Part shown: piece by piece, positions 31,815 through 40,318 of the stretch
Layout: the number at the start of each line of letters is the position of its first letter
Numbering within the stretch: the first letter of the stretch is position 1
Origin: Pseudonocardia sp. 73-21
Lineage (GTDB): Bacteria > Actinomycetota > Actinomycetes > Mycobacteriales > Pseudonocardiaceae
Length of the DNA: 55,138 nucleotides
Reading direction: 5' to 3'
NCBI RefSeq assembly: GCF_001899645.1
Contig: NZ_MKVV01000095.1
Location: forward strand, 1 to 55,138
Notes under the pieces: model-generated
The model's input: the letters and a program-made list of their open reading frames with translations, nothing else
Told to the model about the DNA's origin: nothing
Databases searched by the model: none
Translations under genes and position numbers: made by a program

Positions 31815-32642
31815 GTGACCGAGAAGCTCTCGCTGCTGTTGCCGGTGTGGGCCGGTGACCGGGCGGACTTCCTCAGCGAGGCGTTCCGCTCCACCGTCCA
31901 GGACCAGACGCGCCGCCCCGACCACGTGGTGATCGTGCGTGACGGCCCGGTGGCGGCCGAGCTCACCGCCCGGATCGCGGAGCTCGTGACGTCCAGCCCC
32001 GTCCCCGTGGACGTCGTGGAGCTCGAGCGCAACGTCGGCCTCGGCCCCGCCCTGGACGCCGGGCTCGAGGCCTGTCGTCACGACGTCGTCGCGCGGATGG
32101 ACGCCGACGACATCTCCGTGCCGCACCGGTTCGCCGTGCAGATGCCGATCATCGAGGCGGGATGCGACCTGGTCGGATCGGGCCTCATCGAGTTCGGCAC
32201 GCACGCCGACGACGTCGTGGGCACCCGCACGCCGCCCACCGACCCGGCCGACATCCTCGCCCGCTCGCGCTTCGCCGACCCGTTCAACCATCCGACGGTG
32301 GTCTACCGCCGCGACCTCGTCCGGTCGGTCGGCGGCTACACCGACTTCGCGCTCATGGAGGACTACCTCCTCTGGGCGAAGATGATCGTCGCGGGGGCCC
32401 GGGTGGCCAACGTCGCCGAGCCGCTGGTGCGTTACCGGGTGGGCGCGGGGGCCTACGCGCGCCGCGGCGGCCGGGCCCAGCTGAAGGCCGAGCTGTCGAT
32501 CCAGTGGCGCTTCCGCAGGCTCGGGTTCACCACGCCGGCGCAGTTCGTCCGCAACGTCACGGTGCGGGGCGGATACCGGTTGGTGCCCGAGGCGCTCCGC
32601 CGAATGGCCTACAGAAAGGTCATCGCCACCTACCGAAAGTGA
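31815..32642 (+). CDS. Family 2 glycosyltransferase
   Basis: This 275-residue GT-A fold glycosyltransferase has the start LSLLLPVWAGDRADFLSEAF, then ELERNVGLGPALDAGLEACR, the metal-binding RMDADDISVPHRF (DxDD), and FALMEDYLLWAKMIVAGARV with the catalytic ED. All the core residues are present, in contrast to the WbbL-like protein at 33527. GTG 31815 follows GAGGAG. The next gene starts 32 nt downstream, so the two genes probably share a transcript. It is likely to act in cell-envelope polysaccharide assembly; donor sugar unknown. Confidence 0.88.
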   Translation: MTEKLSLLLPVWAGDRADFLSEAFRSTVQDQTRRPDHVVIVRDGPVAAELTARIAELVTSSPVPVDVVELERNVGLGPALDAGLEACRHDVVARMDADDISVPHRFAVQMPIIEAGCDLVGSGLIEFGTHADDVVGTRTPPTDPADILARSRFADPFNHPTVVYRRDLVRSVGGYTDFALMEDYLLWAKMIVAGARVANVAEPLVRYRVGAGAYARRGGRAQLKAELSIQWRFRRLGFTTPAQFVRNVTVRGGYRLVPEALRRMAYRKVIATYRK

Positions 32643-32674
32643 CGAGCGGGGGCCGGGATGGAAGCATCCCCACG

Positions 32675-33508
32675 ATGGTGGACGATCCCGAACCCCTCTC
32701 CACCGAGGGGCGCGCCCTGCTCGACGCCGCCCGCCCCTACGACGCCGTGGACATCCTGCGCAGCGGGGTCGCCGCCGGGGAGCCCTCGGCGCCCGACCTG
32801 CTGGTGCGGGCCTACCTCGACAGCGGCAACTGGCAGGCCGCGGCGGAATGGCTCGCGCCGCTCGTCGAGCAGGGGCACGTCCGGTTCGCCGGGCGGCTCG
32901 GGGTGGCGCTGGCCGCGATCGGCGACGACGAGCGCGCCGAGGAGGCCCTGCGGCTCGCCATCCGCCACGGCGAGGTCGCCGCGGCCAACGACCTGGCGAT
33001 CCTGCTCCGTGACGGCGACCGCTTCGGTGAGGCCGTCCAGGTGCTGGTGCGGGCGGCCGACGACGGCGACCAGCAGGCCGCGTCGAACCTCGTGGCGCTC
33101 CACCTGGAGAACGGCGACCTCCCTGCGGCCGTGACGGCGGCGGAGCGCTACGCCGACGCGTCGCGCCCGGACACGATCGTCGCGCTCGCGGACGTCCGCA
33201 GCCTGCAGGGACTCCTCGACGAGGCCGAGGCGCTCTACCGGGGCGCCGGGCCCGCCCTGCGCGCCCACACCGCCTACGGGCAGTTCCTCCGGGACGCCCG
33301 GGCCGACCCGGTCGCGGCCGAGCGGGAGTTCCGGGAGGCGGAGCGGCACAACGAGCCGGGCTGGGCCGCCACCTTCGGCCGCTTCCTCGTCGAGGAGGGC
33401 CGGCCCGACGAGGCCCGCGGCTACCTGCAGACCGCCGTCGGCTGGGGGGACCGGGACGCCGCCGACCTGCTGGCCGAGATCGACGGCGACAACCCCGCCG
33501 ACGACTGA
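32675..33508 (+). CDS. TPR/Sel1-like repeat protein
   Basis: This 277-residue, all-helical repeat protein is made of about seven 34-36 residue units: for example YDAVDILRSGVAAGEPSAPD, DDERAEEALRLAIRHGEVAA, RFGEAVQVLVRAADDGDQQA, LLDEAEALYRGAGPALRA. The pattern is TPR/Sel1-like. It has no membrane segment and no enzyme motif, so a scaffold role is likely. It lies between two glycosyltransferase-type genes and follows the first by 32 bp. The ATG at 32675 lacks a strong ribosome site. Confidence 0.75.
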   Translation: MVDDPEPLSTEGRALLDAARPYDAVDILRSGVAAGEPSAPDLLVRAYLDSGNWQAAAEWLAPLVEQGHVRFAGRLGVALAAIGDDERAEEALRLAIRHGEVAAANDLAILLRDGDRFGEAVQVLVRAADDGDQQAASNLVALHLENGDLPAAVTAAERYADASRPDTIVALADVRSLQGLLDEAEALYRGAGPALRAHTAYGQFLRDARADPVAAEREFREAERHNEPGWAATFGRFLVEEGRPDEARGYLQTAVGWGDRDAADLLAEIDGDNPADD

Positions 33509-33526
33509 GCACTAGGGTGGCGCGCG

Positions 33527-34147
33527 ATGAACCCGGTCCGGTGGTACGGAGACGCGCTCGCCCTCGTGACGGTGAGGCGCCCGAACGCGGCCCCGTCCCC
33601 GGCGTCGCTGCCGGCGGCCACGGCGCGGCCGGTCCGGGTGGTGCACGTCGACACCGGGGGCGCCCCTCCGGTGCCCGGGGCCACGACGCTGCGCCTCCCG
33701 GAGGACATCGGGCGGCCGGCCGCGATCAACCGGGCCGTCGCCGCACTGGACGTCGGGGTCGGCTGGGTGGCGCTGGCCGACCCGCAGGTCGTGTGGGGTG
33801 CAGGGGCGCTGGACGAGCTGCTCGCGGCGGCGGCCCGTCATCCCCGCGCGGCGCTGCTGGGACCGGCCGTGGGCGAGGGGCCCGTCGAGTGGATCAGCAC
33901 CGCCTGCGTGCTGCTGCGGCGAGTGGCATGGGATTCCGTCGACGGGTTCGACGCCCGCCATCTCGATCGCGGCACCGACCCCGAACCGGCCGATCTGGAC
34001 CTGTGCCACCGGCTCGGCCGCGCCGGGTGGCTGTGTGTCGGCGTCCCCACCGCCGGGGTGGCGGTGATCGCCACGCCCGCGACGGGCATGCTGGAACCCC
34101 ACGACCGTGGCCTGCGGCGGCACGTGATGCCGACCCGACGCGACTGA
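33527..34147 (+). CDS. WbbL-like rhamnosyltransferase homologue, shortened and lacking key residues
   Basis: This 206-residue protein follows the outline of WbbL, the rhamnosyltransferase of the arabinogalactan linker: VRVVHVDTGGAPP (for the DNGS strand), WVALADPQVVWGAGALDELL, HPRAALLGP, CVLLRRVAWDSVDGFDARHL and DLDLCHRLGRAGWLCV. Typical WbbL proteins are about 300 residues with NPD, EDVDL and a long C-terminus. Here NPD has become DPQ, the catalytic ED has become AD, and about 90 C-terminal residues are gone. It sits next to the GDP-mannose pyrophosphorylase gene as wbbL does in mycobacteria. It may be inactive or a regulatory partner. Confidence 0.7.
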   Translation: MNPVRWYGDALALVTVRRPNAAPSPASLPAATARPVRVVHVDTGGAPPVPGATTLRLPEDIGRPAAINRAVAALDVGVGWVALADPQVVWGAGALDELLAAAARHPRAALLGPAVGEGPVEWISTACVLLRRVAWDSVDGFDARHLDRGTDPEPADLDLCHRLGRAGWLCVGVPTAGVAVIATPATGMLEPHDRGLRRHVMPTRRD

Positions 34148-34173
34148 CCCGACGAACGGACGAGGGAGAGCCT

Positions 34174-35247
34174 GTGCTGCACGACGTCGAGGCCGTGGTG
34201 CTGGTGGGTGGGAAAGGCACGAGGCTGCGGCCGCTCACGCTCTCGGCCCCCAAACCCATGCTGCCCACCGCGGGGGTGCCGTTCCTGGCGCACCTGCTCT
34301 CCCGCATCCGGGCCGCGGGCGTCCGCCGCGTCGTGCTCGGCACGTCGTACCTCGCGGAGACGTTCTCGGAGGCGTTCGGCGACGGGGCCGAGCTGGGCCT
34401 GGAGCTCGTCTACGTCGTCGAGGACCAGCCGATGGGCACCGGCGGCGGCATCCGCAACGTCGCGAAGCACCTCACCACCGAGCACGTGCTCGTGTTCAAC
34501 GGCGACGTGCTGTGCGGCACCGACCTGAACGCCGTCGTCGACACCCACCGGCGCACCGACGCCGACGTCACGCTGCACCTCGTGCGCGTCCAGGACCCCC
34601 GCGCGTACGGCTGCGTGCCCACCGACGCCGACGGCCAGGTCCTGCAGTTCCTGGAGAAGACCGAGGACCCGCCCACCGACCAGATCAACGCCGGCTGCTA
34701 CGTCTTCCGCCGCTCGGTGATCGACTCGATCCCGGAGGGGCGCCCCGTGTCGGTGGAGCGGGAGACCTTCCCGGGTCTGCTGGCCGCGGGGTCGCGCGTC
34801 TCGGGGCACGTCGACAACGCCTACTGGCGCGACATGGGCACGCCCGCCGACCTCATCCACGGCTCGGCCGACCTCGTGCGCGGCGTCGCCCCGTCGTCGG
34901 CGCTGCCGGGGCCGCCCGGAGAGTCCCTGGTGCTCGGGGGCGCGAAGATCGCCGACGGTGCGCTGGTGTTCGGTGGCACCGCCGTCGGGCGCGGGGTCGT
35001 CATCGGCGCCGGGGCGCGCGTGGAGGGCTCGATGCTGTTCGACGGCGCGGTCGTCGGCGAGGGCGCCGTGGTCGAGCACTCGGTGATCGGCGCGGGTGCG
35101 CGGGTCGACGAGGGCGCGCGCGTGGACGAGACGGTGGTGGGCGACCGCGCGGTGGTCGGGGCCCACTGCGAGCTGCGCCGCGGCATGCGGATCTGGCCGG
35201 ACGTGGTCCTGCCCCCGCACGGGGTGCGCTTCTCGCCGGATGTCTGA
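34174..35247 (+). CDS. Mannose-1-phosphate guanylyltransferase (GDP-mannose pyrophosphorylase)
   Basis: This 357-residue nucleotidyltransferase has an N-terminal Rossmann-like domain with AVVLVGGKGTRLRPLT, PKPMLPTAGVPFLAHLL, MGTGGGIRNV and VFNGDVLCGTDL, and a C-terminal left-handed beta-helix of hexapeptide repeats (VVIGAGARVEGSMLFDGAVV and on). It makes GDP-mannose from mannose-1-phosphate and GTP. With the mutase and isomerase genes downstream it completes the pathway. The orthologue is Rv3264c (called manB or manC in different sources), so no symbol is given. GTG 34174 follows GAGGGAGAG. Its end overlaps the glycosylase start. Confidence 0.88.
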   Translation: MLHDVEAVVLVGGKGTRLRPLTLSAPKPMLPTAGVPFLAHLLSRIRAAGVRRVVLGTSYLAETFSEAFGDGAELGLELVYVVEDQPMGTGGGIRNVAKHLTTEHVLVFNGDVLCGTDLNAVVDTHRRTDADVTLHLVRVQDPRAYGCVPTDADGQVLQFLEKTEDPPTDQINAGCYVFRRSVIDSIPEGRPVSVERETFPGLLAAGSRVSGHVDNAYWRDMGTPADLIHGSADLVRGVAPSSALPGPPGESLVLGGAKIADGALVFGGTAVGRGVVIGAGARVEGSMLFDGAVVGEGAVVEHSVIGAGARVDEGARVDETVVGDRAVVGAHCELRRGMRIWPDVVLPPHGVRFSPDV

Positions 35248-36226
35248 CGAGCCGCGCTGCACGCCCGTGCGCGGAAATCAGGGCCAGGACCCCGATATCC
35301 GCGCACGAGCGGCGGAGCCGCAGGTCCGGGAGTGGAGGCCGGGCTACCGGCTGGACCTCGCGAGCGTCCTCGCCCCGCTGCGGCGGGGGCGTGGTGATCC
35401 GACCTGGGTCTCCGCGGGCGACGGGGCGGCGATCTGGCGCACCGGCACCACCCCCGACGGCCACGCGTCGCTGCGCCTGCGCCGCCGCACCGACGGCACC
35501 GTCGTCGCCCAGGCGTGGGGGCCGGGGGCGGCGTGGTCGCTCGACGGCCTGCCCGCCCTGCTCGGCGCCGACGACCGCCCCGAGGAGTTCGTGGCCCACC
35601 ACCCGCTCGTCGCCGACGCCCACCGGCGGATGCCCGGCCTGCGGTTCGGCAGCACGCGGCGGGTCTGGGACCAGCTGATGCCCGCGGTGCTGGAGCAGAA
35701 GGTCACCGGCACCGAGGCCCGCCGGTCGTGGCGGGAGCTCTGCTACCGCTTCGGGGACCGCGCTCCGGGTCCCGCCCCGGAGGGCATGCGCATGCCGCCC
35801 ACCCCCGCGCAGATCCGGGCGGTGCCCGACTGGGAGTGGCACCGCGCCGGCGTCGACAACGCCCGGCGCCGCGCGATCATCGCGTGCGCCGCCGTCGCGC
35901 ACCGCCTGGAGAAGGCCGCCGAGCTGGGCGGGTCCGAGGGTCGTGAGCTGCTGCGGAAGGTCCCGGGCATCGGGGTGTGGACCGCCGCCGAGGTGGCCCA
36001 GCGCGCCTGGGGCGACGCCGACGCCGTCAGCTTCGGCGACTTCCACATCCCGACGGTGGTCGGCTGGGCGCTGCTCGGCCACCCGATCGACGACGCCGAG
36101 ATGATGGAGCTGCTGGCCCCGTACAAGCCGCAGCGGCAGCGGGCGGTGCGCTACGTGGAGTCGTCGGGCTTCCGCCGCCCCCGCTTCGGGCCGAGGTTCA
36201 GCCCGCGCGACTACCGCGCCATGTGA
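35240..36226 (+). CDS. DNA-3-methyladenine glycosylase (AlkA-type, HhH-GPD)
   Basis: This 328-residue DNA repair glycosylase has a helix-hairpin-helix near residues 238-250 (LLRKVPGIGVWTAAEVAQRA) and the catalytic-Asp region DADAVSFGDFHIPTVVGWAL. A preceding ARRSWRELCYRFGD segment and RLRFGSTRR-like lid (GLRFGSTRRVWDQLMPAVLE) fit the AlkA group. It removes alkylated bases from DNA. ATG 35240 overlaps the upstream stop. Residues about 9-23 (VRGNQGQDPDIRAR and flanks) come from the 42-nt palindromic element and look like an insert. No start lies just after the element, so it must be translated. Confidence 0.85.
   Translation: MSDEPRCTPVRGNQGQDPDIRARAAEPQVREWRPGYRLDLASVLAPLRRGRGDPTWVSAGDGAAIWRTGTTPDGHASLRLRRRTDGTVVAQAWGPGAAWSLDGLPALLGADDRPEEFVAHHPLVADAHRRMPGLRFGSTRRVWDQLMPAVLEQKVTGTEARRSWRELCYRFGDRAPGPAPEGMRMPPTPAQIRAVPDWEWHRAGVDNARRRAIIACAAVAHRLEKAAELGGSEGRELLRKVPGIGVWTAAEVAQRAWGDADAVSFGDFHIPTVVGWALLGHPIDDAEMMELLAPYKPQRQRAVRYVESSGFRRPRFGPRFSPRDYRAM
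35266..35307. repeat. 42-nt palindromic element, copy B (inside the glycosylase gene)
   Basis: The arms CGTGCGCGGAAATCAGG and CCCGATATCCGCGCACG pair with two mismatches. Length and flanks match copy A, and the element is read in the same frame (PVRGNQ..DPDIRAR), again within the first 25 codons. The element thus encodes a shared peptide in two unrelated proteins. Confidence 0.8.
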
Positions 36227-36233
36227 TCCGGAC

Positions 36234-36305
36234 CGACCTCGCAGCCCGTCGAGCGCCTCGCAGCCCGCCGGCGTGCTGCGACGTGACACCACGTGCTGCG
36301 AGGTT
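36234..36305. repeat. Dispersed ~73-nt repeat, copy 2
   Basis: Lies eight bases after the glycosylase stop and closely matches the copy at 15893-15966 (shared CGACCTCGCAGCCCGT, then CCTCGCAGCCCGCCGGCG, then GCTGCGACGTG). ACCTCGCAGC and GCTGCGAGGT form the outer stem, with a second hairpin inside. The rest of the 233-bp gap before fbiA (36306-36459) shows no gene. Confidence 0.75.
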
Positions 36306-36459
36306 CCTGTCCACCTCGGCGGTTCGGGGGCCGAGGGCGAGCCGGTGGAGGGCCGGGGCATCGACCTGCTGATGGCCGCCTGCGGCCGACGCGCCGTGCC
36401 GCCGCGGCTGCGCGGCCCGGGCGCGCCGACGTTCACGGCCCGGACGTAGGCTGGTCCGA

Positions 36460-37440
36460 GTGAGGATCACCGTGCTGGTAGGGGGCGTCGGCGGCGCCCG
36501 GTTCCTGGTCGGTCTGAAGGCGTTGCTGGGCCCGGATGACGGGAACGGGGACCATCAGATCACCGCCGTCGTCAACGTCGGCGACGACATCTGGTTGCAC
36601 GGGCTGCGCATCTGCCCCGATCTCGACACGTGCATGTACACCCTCGGCGGCGGCATCGACCCCGAGCGCGGCTGGGGCCACGCGGGCGAGACGTGGGCGG
36701 TGCGCGACGAGCTCGCGGCCTACGGCGCCGACCCCGACTGGTTCGGCCTCGGCGACAAGGACACCGCCACCCACCTCGTCCGCTCGCGGATGCTGCGCGC
36801 CGGCTACCCGCTCTCCGACGTCACGGCGGCGCTGTGTCACCGCTGGCAGCCCGGCGTCACGCTGCTGCCCGCCACCGACGACCGCGTCGAGACCCACGTG
36901 GTCGTCGACGACCCGAGCAACGGCCCGAAGGCGCAGAAGGCCATCCACTTCCAGGAGTGGTGGATCCGGCACAAGGGCGAGCTGCCCGCGCACCGCTTCG
37001 CGTCCATCGGCGCCGAGGAGGCCCACATCCTCCCGGCCGCGCGCGAGGCGATCGAGACCGCCGACGCCGTGCTGCTCGCGCCGTCCAACCCGGTGGTGAG
37101 CATCGGGGCGCTGCTGGAGGTCCCCGGGGTGCGCGACGCGCTGCGCGCCACGTCGGCCAAGGTCGTGGGACTCTCGCCGATCGTCGGCGGGCGCCCGCTG
37201 CGCGGCATGGCCGACCGCTGTCTCACCGCGATCGGGCTGGAGACCTCGGCCGAGGCGGTCGGCCGGCACTTCGGGGCGCGGAGCGACGGGGGCCTGCTCG
37301 ACGGGTGGCTCGTGCACGACACCGACACCGCGGACGTGCCCGGCGTCGAGGTGCGGTCGGTGCCGCTGCTGATGACCGACCCCGCGGCCACGGCCACCAT
37401 GGCGCGCGAGGCACTGGAGCTGGCCGGTGTCGATCTCTGA
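36460..37440 (+). CDS. fbiA: 2-phospho-L-lactate (or phosphoenolpyruvate) transferase, F420 synthesis
   Basis: This 326-residue FbiA/CofD protein opens with ITVLVGGVGGARFLVGLKAL. It has VVNVGDDIWLHGLRICPDLD, YTLGGGIDPERGWGHAGETW, ALCHRWQPGVTLLPATDDRV, and LLAPSNPVVSIGALLEVPGV, all typical of the family. It joins the phospho-C3 unit to Fo to give F420-0 (or its dehydro form, as known in mycobacteria). GTG 36460 is the start. It overlaps fbiB by 14 nt. Same order as Rv3261-Rv3262. Confidence 0.95.
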   Translation: MRITVLVGGVGGARFLVGLKALLGPDDGNGDHQITAVVNVGDDIWLHGLRICPDLDTCMYTLGGGIDPERGWGHAGETWAVRDELAAYGADPDWFGLGDKDTATHLVRSRMLRAGYPLSDVTAALCHRWQPGVTLLPATDDRVETHVVVDDPSNGPKAQKAIHFQEWWIRHKGELPAHRFASIGAEEAHILPAAREAIETADAVLLAPSNPVVSIGALLEVPGVRDALRATSAKVVGLSPIVGGRPLRGMADRCLTAIGLETSAEAVGRHFGARSDGGLLDGWLVHDTDTADVPGVEVRSVPLLMTDPAATATMAREALELAGVDL

Positions 37441-38767
37441 TCATGCGTCTGCGGACGCGATCACCGTTCTGCCCATCCGGGGCCTCCCGGAGTTCCGCCC
37501 CGGCGACGACCTCGCCGGCACCCTCGCCGGCGCGGCACCGTGGATCGTCGACGGTGACGTCGTCGTCGTCACGTCGAAGGTGTTCTCCAAGGTCGAGGGC
37601 CGCCTCGTGCCGGCGCCCACCGATCCGGAGGAGCGCGACACGCTCCGGCGCCAGCTCGTCGACGCCGAGACCGAGCGGATCCTCGCCCGCCGCGGCAAGA
37701 CACTGATCGTCGCGGGGAAGCTGGGCATCGTGCAGGCCGCCGCCGGCATCGACGGCTCCAACGTGCGCCGCGACGAGCTGGCCCTGCTGCCCGCCGACCC
37801 CGACGCGAGCGCCGCCCGGCTGCGCGCGGACCTGAAGGTGCTGCTCGGCGTCGAGGTCGCGGTCGTCGTCACCGACACGATGGGCCGCGCCTGGCGCGTC
37901 GGGCAGACCGACGTGGCCATCGGGTCCGCGGGGTTCACCGTCGTGCACCGCTACGGCGGCGCCCACGACAGTGAGGGCAACGAGCTGCTGGTCACCGAGG
38001 TGGCGATGGCCGACGAGGTGTCGGCGGCCGCCGACCTGGTCAAGGGCAAGCTCGGCGGCCTGCCCGTCGCGGTCGTCCGGGGGATGGTCCCCGTCGACGA
38101 CGGCTCCACCGCTCGTGACCTCGTCCGCCCGGTGGACGAGGACATGTTCCGGCTCGGCGCCGACGAGGCCATCGCGCTGGGCCGCCGCGAGGCCGTTCTG
38201 CTCCGCCGCAGCACGCGCGCGTTCACCGACGAGCCCGTCGACGCCGACGCGCTGCGCCGGGCGGTCGGGGTCGCGCTCACCGCGCCGGCTCCGCACCACA
38301 GCACGCCGTTCCGGTTCGCGTGGGTGCGGGAGCGCCGCACCGCCCTGCTCGACGCGATGGCCGGTCGCTGGCGCGCCGACCTGGTCGCCGACGGCCGCCC
38401 GGCCGACGAGGTCGAGCGGCGGATGGCCCGCGGCGACCTGCTCCGACGCGCGCCCGAGCTGGTGCTGGCCTTCCGCACCGGCGACGGCATGCACGACTAC
38501 CCCGACGCGGCGCGCTCCGCGGGCGAGCAGACGATGTTCACCGTGGCGGGCGGTGCGGCGGTGCAGTCGCTGCTGGTGGCGCTGGCCGCGGAGGGCCTGG
38601 CGTCGTGCTGGGTGGGATCCACGATCTTCGCCCCCGACGTCGTCCGCGAGGTGCTGGGCCTGCCGGCCGACTGGCAGCCGCTCGGTGCGATCGCCGTCGG
38701 CGTGCCCGAGGAGCCGCTCGCCCCGCGTCCGCCGCGCGATCCCGGCGAGGGGTTCCTCGAGTGGTAG
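37427..38767 (+). CDS. fbiB: Coenzyme F420-0:L-glutamate ligase / FMN-binding fusion
   Basis: This 446-residue fused FbiB has an N-terminal CofE-type ligase (residues 1-245: VDGDVVVVTSKVFSKVEGRL, VVTDTMGRAWRVGQTDVAIG, VVRGMVPVDDG) that adds glutamates to F420-0. The C-terminal nitroreductase-fold FMN-binding domain (LLRRSTRAFTDEPVDADALR, FRFAWVRERRTALLDAM, GLASCWVGSTIFAPDVVREV) extends the tail and reduces dehydro-F420-0 in mycobacteria. Full length. GTG 37427 lies inside the end of fbiA. The NUDIX gene overlaps its end. Confidence 0.95.
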   Translation: MSISDHASADAITVLPIRGLPEFRPGDDLAGTLAGAAPWIVDGDVVVVTSKVFSKVEGRLVPAPTDPEERDTLRRQLVDAETERILARRGKTLIVAGKLGIVQAAAGIDGSNVRRDELALLPADPDASAARLRADLKVLLGVEVAVVVTDTMGRAWRVGQTDVAIGSAGFTVVHRYGGAHDSEGNELLVTEVAMADEVSAAADLVKGKLGGLPVAVVRGMVPVDDGSTARDLVRPVDEDMFRLGADEAIALGRREAVLLRRSTRAFTDEPVDADALRRAVGVALTAPAPHHSTPFRFAWVRERRTALLDAMAGRWRADLVADGRPADEVERRMARGDLLRRAPELVLAFRTGDGMHDYPDAARSAGEQTMFTVAGGAAVQSLLVALAAEGLASCWVGSTIFAPDVVREVLGLPADWQPLGAIAVGVPEEPLAPRPPRDPGEGFLEW

Positions 38768-39306
38768 CCGCGTCCGCCGCGTCCGCGGAGCTGATGGCCT
38801 GGAAGCCCGACGTGGCCGACCAGGAGTCGCTGCGCAACGCCCTCGTCTCGTTCCTCGCCGCCCGGCCCGACGACGGCTGCGCCCGCTCCTGCGTGGCCGG
38901 GCACCTCACGGCGTCGGCGCTGCTGCTCGACGCCGCCGGTGAGCGCGCCCTGCTCACGCTGCACCCCCGTGTCGGGAAGTGGCTGCAGCTGGGCGGGCAC
39001 TGCGAGCCGGAGGACGAGACGCTCGTGGCCGCCGCCCTGCGCGAGGCGACGGAGGAGTCGGGCATCGACGGCCTGACGATCGACCCCGTGCCGCTGCACA
39101 TCGCGGTGCACCCGATCACGTGCTCGCTCGGGGTCCCGACCCGCCACCTCGACGTCCGCTTCCTGGTGCGCGCCCCGGCCGGGGCCGAGCCGACGATCAG
39201 CGACGAGTCCGACGACCTGCGCTGGTGGCCCCTGTCGGCCCTGCCCACTGACGACGACACCCTCGCCGAGCTGGCCGCCGCGGCCGTGGAGCGCACCCGC
39301 GCCTGA
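38761..39306 (+). CDS. NUDIX hydrolase
   Basis: This 181-residue NUDIX-domain protein has the Nudix box region KWLQLGGHCEPEDETLVAAA followed by LREATEESGIDGL, containing the REATEES core that binds Mg. Before it is SALLLDAAGERALLTLHPRV. The substrate is unknown; proteins of this place and type are common next to fbiB in actinobacteria. GTG 38761 overlaps the fbiB stop; a later in-frame ATG near 38794 is an alternative. It is convergent with the M50 peptidase gene, with a palindromic element between them. Confidence 0.88.
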   Translation: MVAASAASAELMAWKPDVADQESLRNALVSFLAARPDDGCARSCVAGHLTASALLLDAAGERALLTLHPRVGKWLQLGGHCEPEDETLVAAALREATEESGIDGLTIDPVPLHIAVHPITCSLGVPTRHLDVRFLVRAPAGAEPTISDESDDLRWWPLSALPTDDDTLAELAAAAVERTRA

Positions 39307-39319
39307 CGGCTCCGGCCCT

Positions 39320-39361
39320 CGTGCGCGGATATCGGTGCGGGAACACCGTTATCCGCGCACG
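39320..39361. repeat. 42-nt palindromic element, copy C (intergenic)
   Basis: CGTGCGCGGATATCGGTG (39320-39337) pairs with CACCGTTATCCGCGCACG (39344-39361) with one mismatch, leaving a 6-nt loop. It lies between the convergent NUDIX and M50 genes and is therefore untranslated. It may serve as a terminator here. Confidence 0.8.
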
Positions 39362-39390
39362 GGCGCTGCAGCGCGGCTCGGCCCGTGAAC

Positions 39391-40167
39391 TCACCGTCGC
39401 CAGAAGAAGAGTTCCTGGTAGCCGTAGGCCGCGTACTGCGCGTTCCCGCCGACCGCTCCGAAGATCAGCTGGCCGAGGTCGAAGAACGCCACGGACACCC
39501 CCGGCACCCCGATGATCAGCACGAACAGCGCGATCGGTGCCCACGGGCGGATGCGGGCCGCGAACCGCCGCGCGGGCAGCGAGAGGTAGGGCTCGATGAT
39601 GCCGAAGCCGTCGAGACCCGGGATCGGGAGGATGTTGAGCACGAACGCCAGCACCTGGATCAGGGCGAGCGCCGAGAGTCCGAGGGCCAGGCCGACGGGC
39701 ATCGGCACGAAGGCCACCGCGAGCGTGCACACCGCGCCGATCACGAGGTTCGTGGCGGGCCCGGCGAACGAGACGAGGCTGCGCGTGCCGCGCGTGCGCA
39801 GCGCGGCCTGGTCGATCCACACCGCGCCTCCCGGGAGCGGGATGCCGCCGAGCAGGAGGAAGAACACCGGGAGCACGAACGACAGGCCGATGTCGGTGTA
39901 GCGGCGGATGTCGAGGGTCAGGTAGCCCTTGTCGCGCACCGAGTGGTCGCCGCCGCGGTAGGCGACGACGGCGTGGCCGAACTCGTGCAGGCACAGTGAC
40001 ACCGCCCACCCGCCGAGCACCAGCAGGACCACGCCCGTGGTGAAGAGCACCGTCGAGCCGCCGTCGATGAGCTCGGGAGTGCCGACCGCCGCCAGCACGC
40101 CACCGCCCACCGCCACCGCCAGGAGCAGGAGAAACAGGGGGCTGACTCGGTTGGACACACCCTGCAC
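39391..40167 (-). CDS. M50-family (site-2-protease-like) membrane metallopeptidase
   Basis: This 258-residue multi-pass membrane protein has the zinc site HEFGH in SLCLHEFGHAVVAYRGG and the second motif NILPIPGLDGFG, both in membrane segments as in S2P peptidases. Other hydrophobic segments are LFLLLLAVAVGGGVLAAV and GLSFVLPVFFLLLGGIPL. It probably cleaves membrane proteins within the bilayer; no PDZ domain is present. The start is GTG 40167, with another possible GTG nine bases later. It is divergent from whiB2 with about 150 bp between them. Confidence 0.88.
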   Translation of the reverse strand: MQGVSNRVSPLFLLLLAVAVGGGVLAAVGTPELIDGGSTVLFTTGVVLLVLGGWAVSLCLHEFGHAVVAYRGGDHSVRDKGYLTLDIRRYTDIGLSFVLPVFFLLLGGIPLPGGAVWIDQAALRTRGTRSLVSFAGPATNLVIGAVCTLAVAFVPMPVGLALGLSALALIQVLAFVLNILPIPGLDGFGIIEPYLSLPARRFAARIRPWAPIALFVLIIGVPGVSVAFFDLGQLIFGAVGGNAQYAAYGYQELFFWRR

Positions 40168-40318
40168 TTAACCACTGTGCCAAACGGGGGACCTTCCGGG
40201 TGGACGGTGTCACCCGGATGTTGGCTTCAGCTTGCCAACGACGGGCTCACAGCGCTGTACTTACACCGCTGTCATTCATCGGGGGCAGCCATTCGCCGGG
40301 GCGCGGGGAGGTGGGCGA
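40168..40318. promoter_or_regulatory. Intergenic region upstream of whiB2
   Basis: The region holds the divergent promoters of whiB2 and the M50 gene. GTTGGC-ttcagctt-GCCAAC is a 6-bp dyad at about 40223-40242. The ribosome site GGGAGG lies seven bases before GTG 40319. No sure -10/-35 pair is assigned. Confidence 0.35.
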
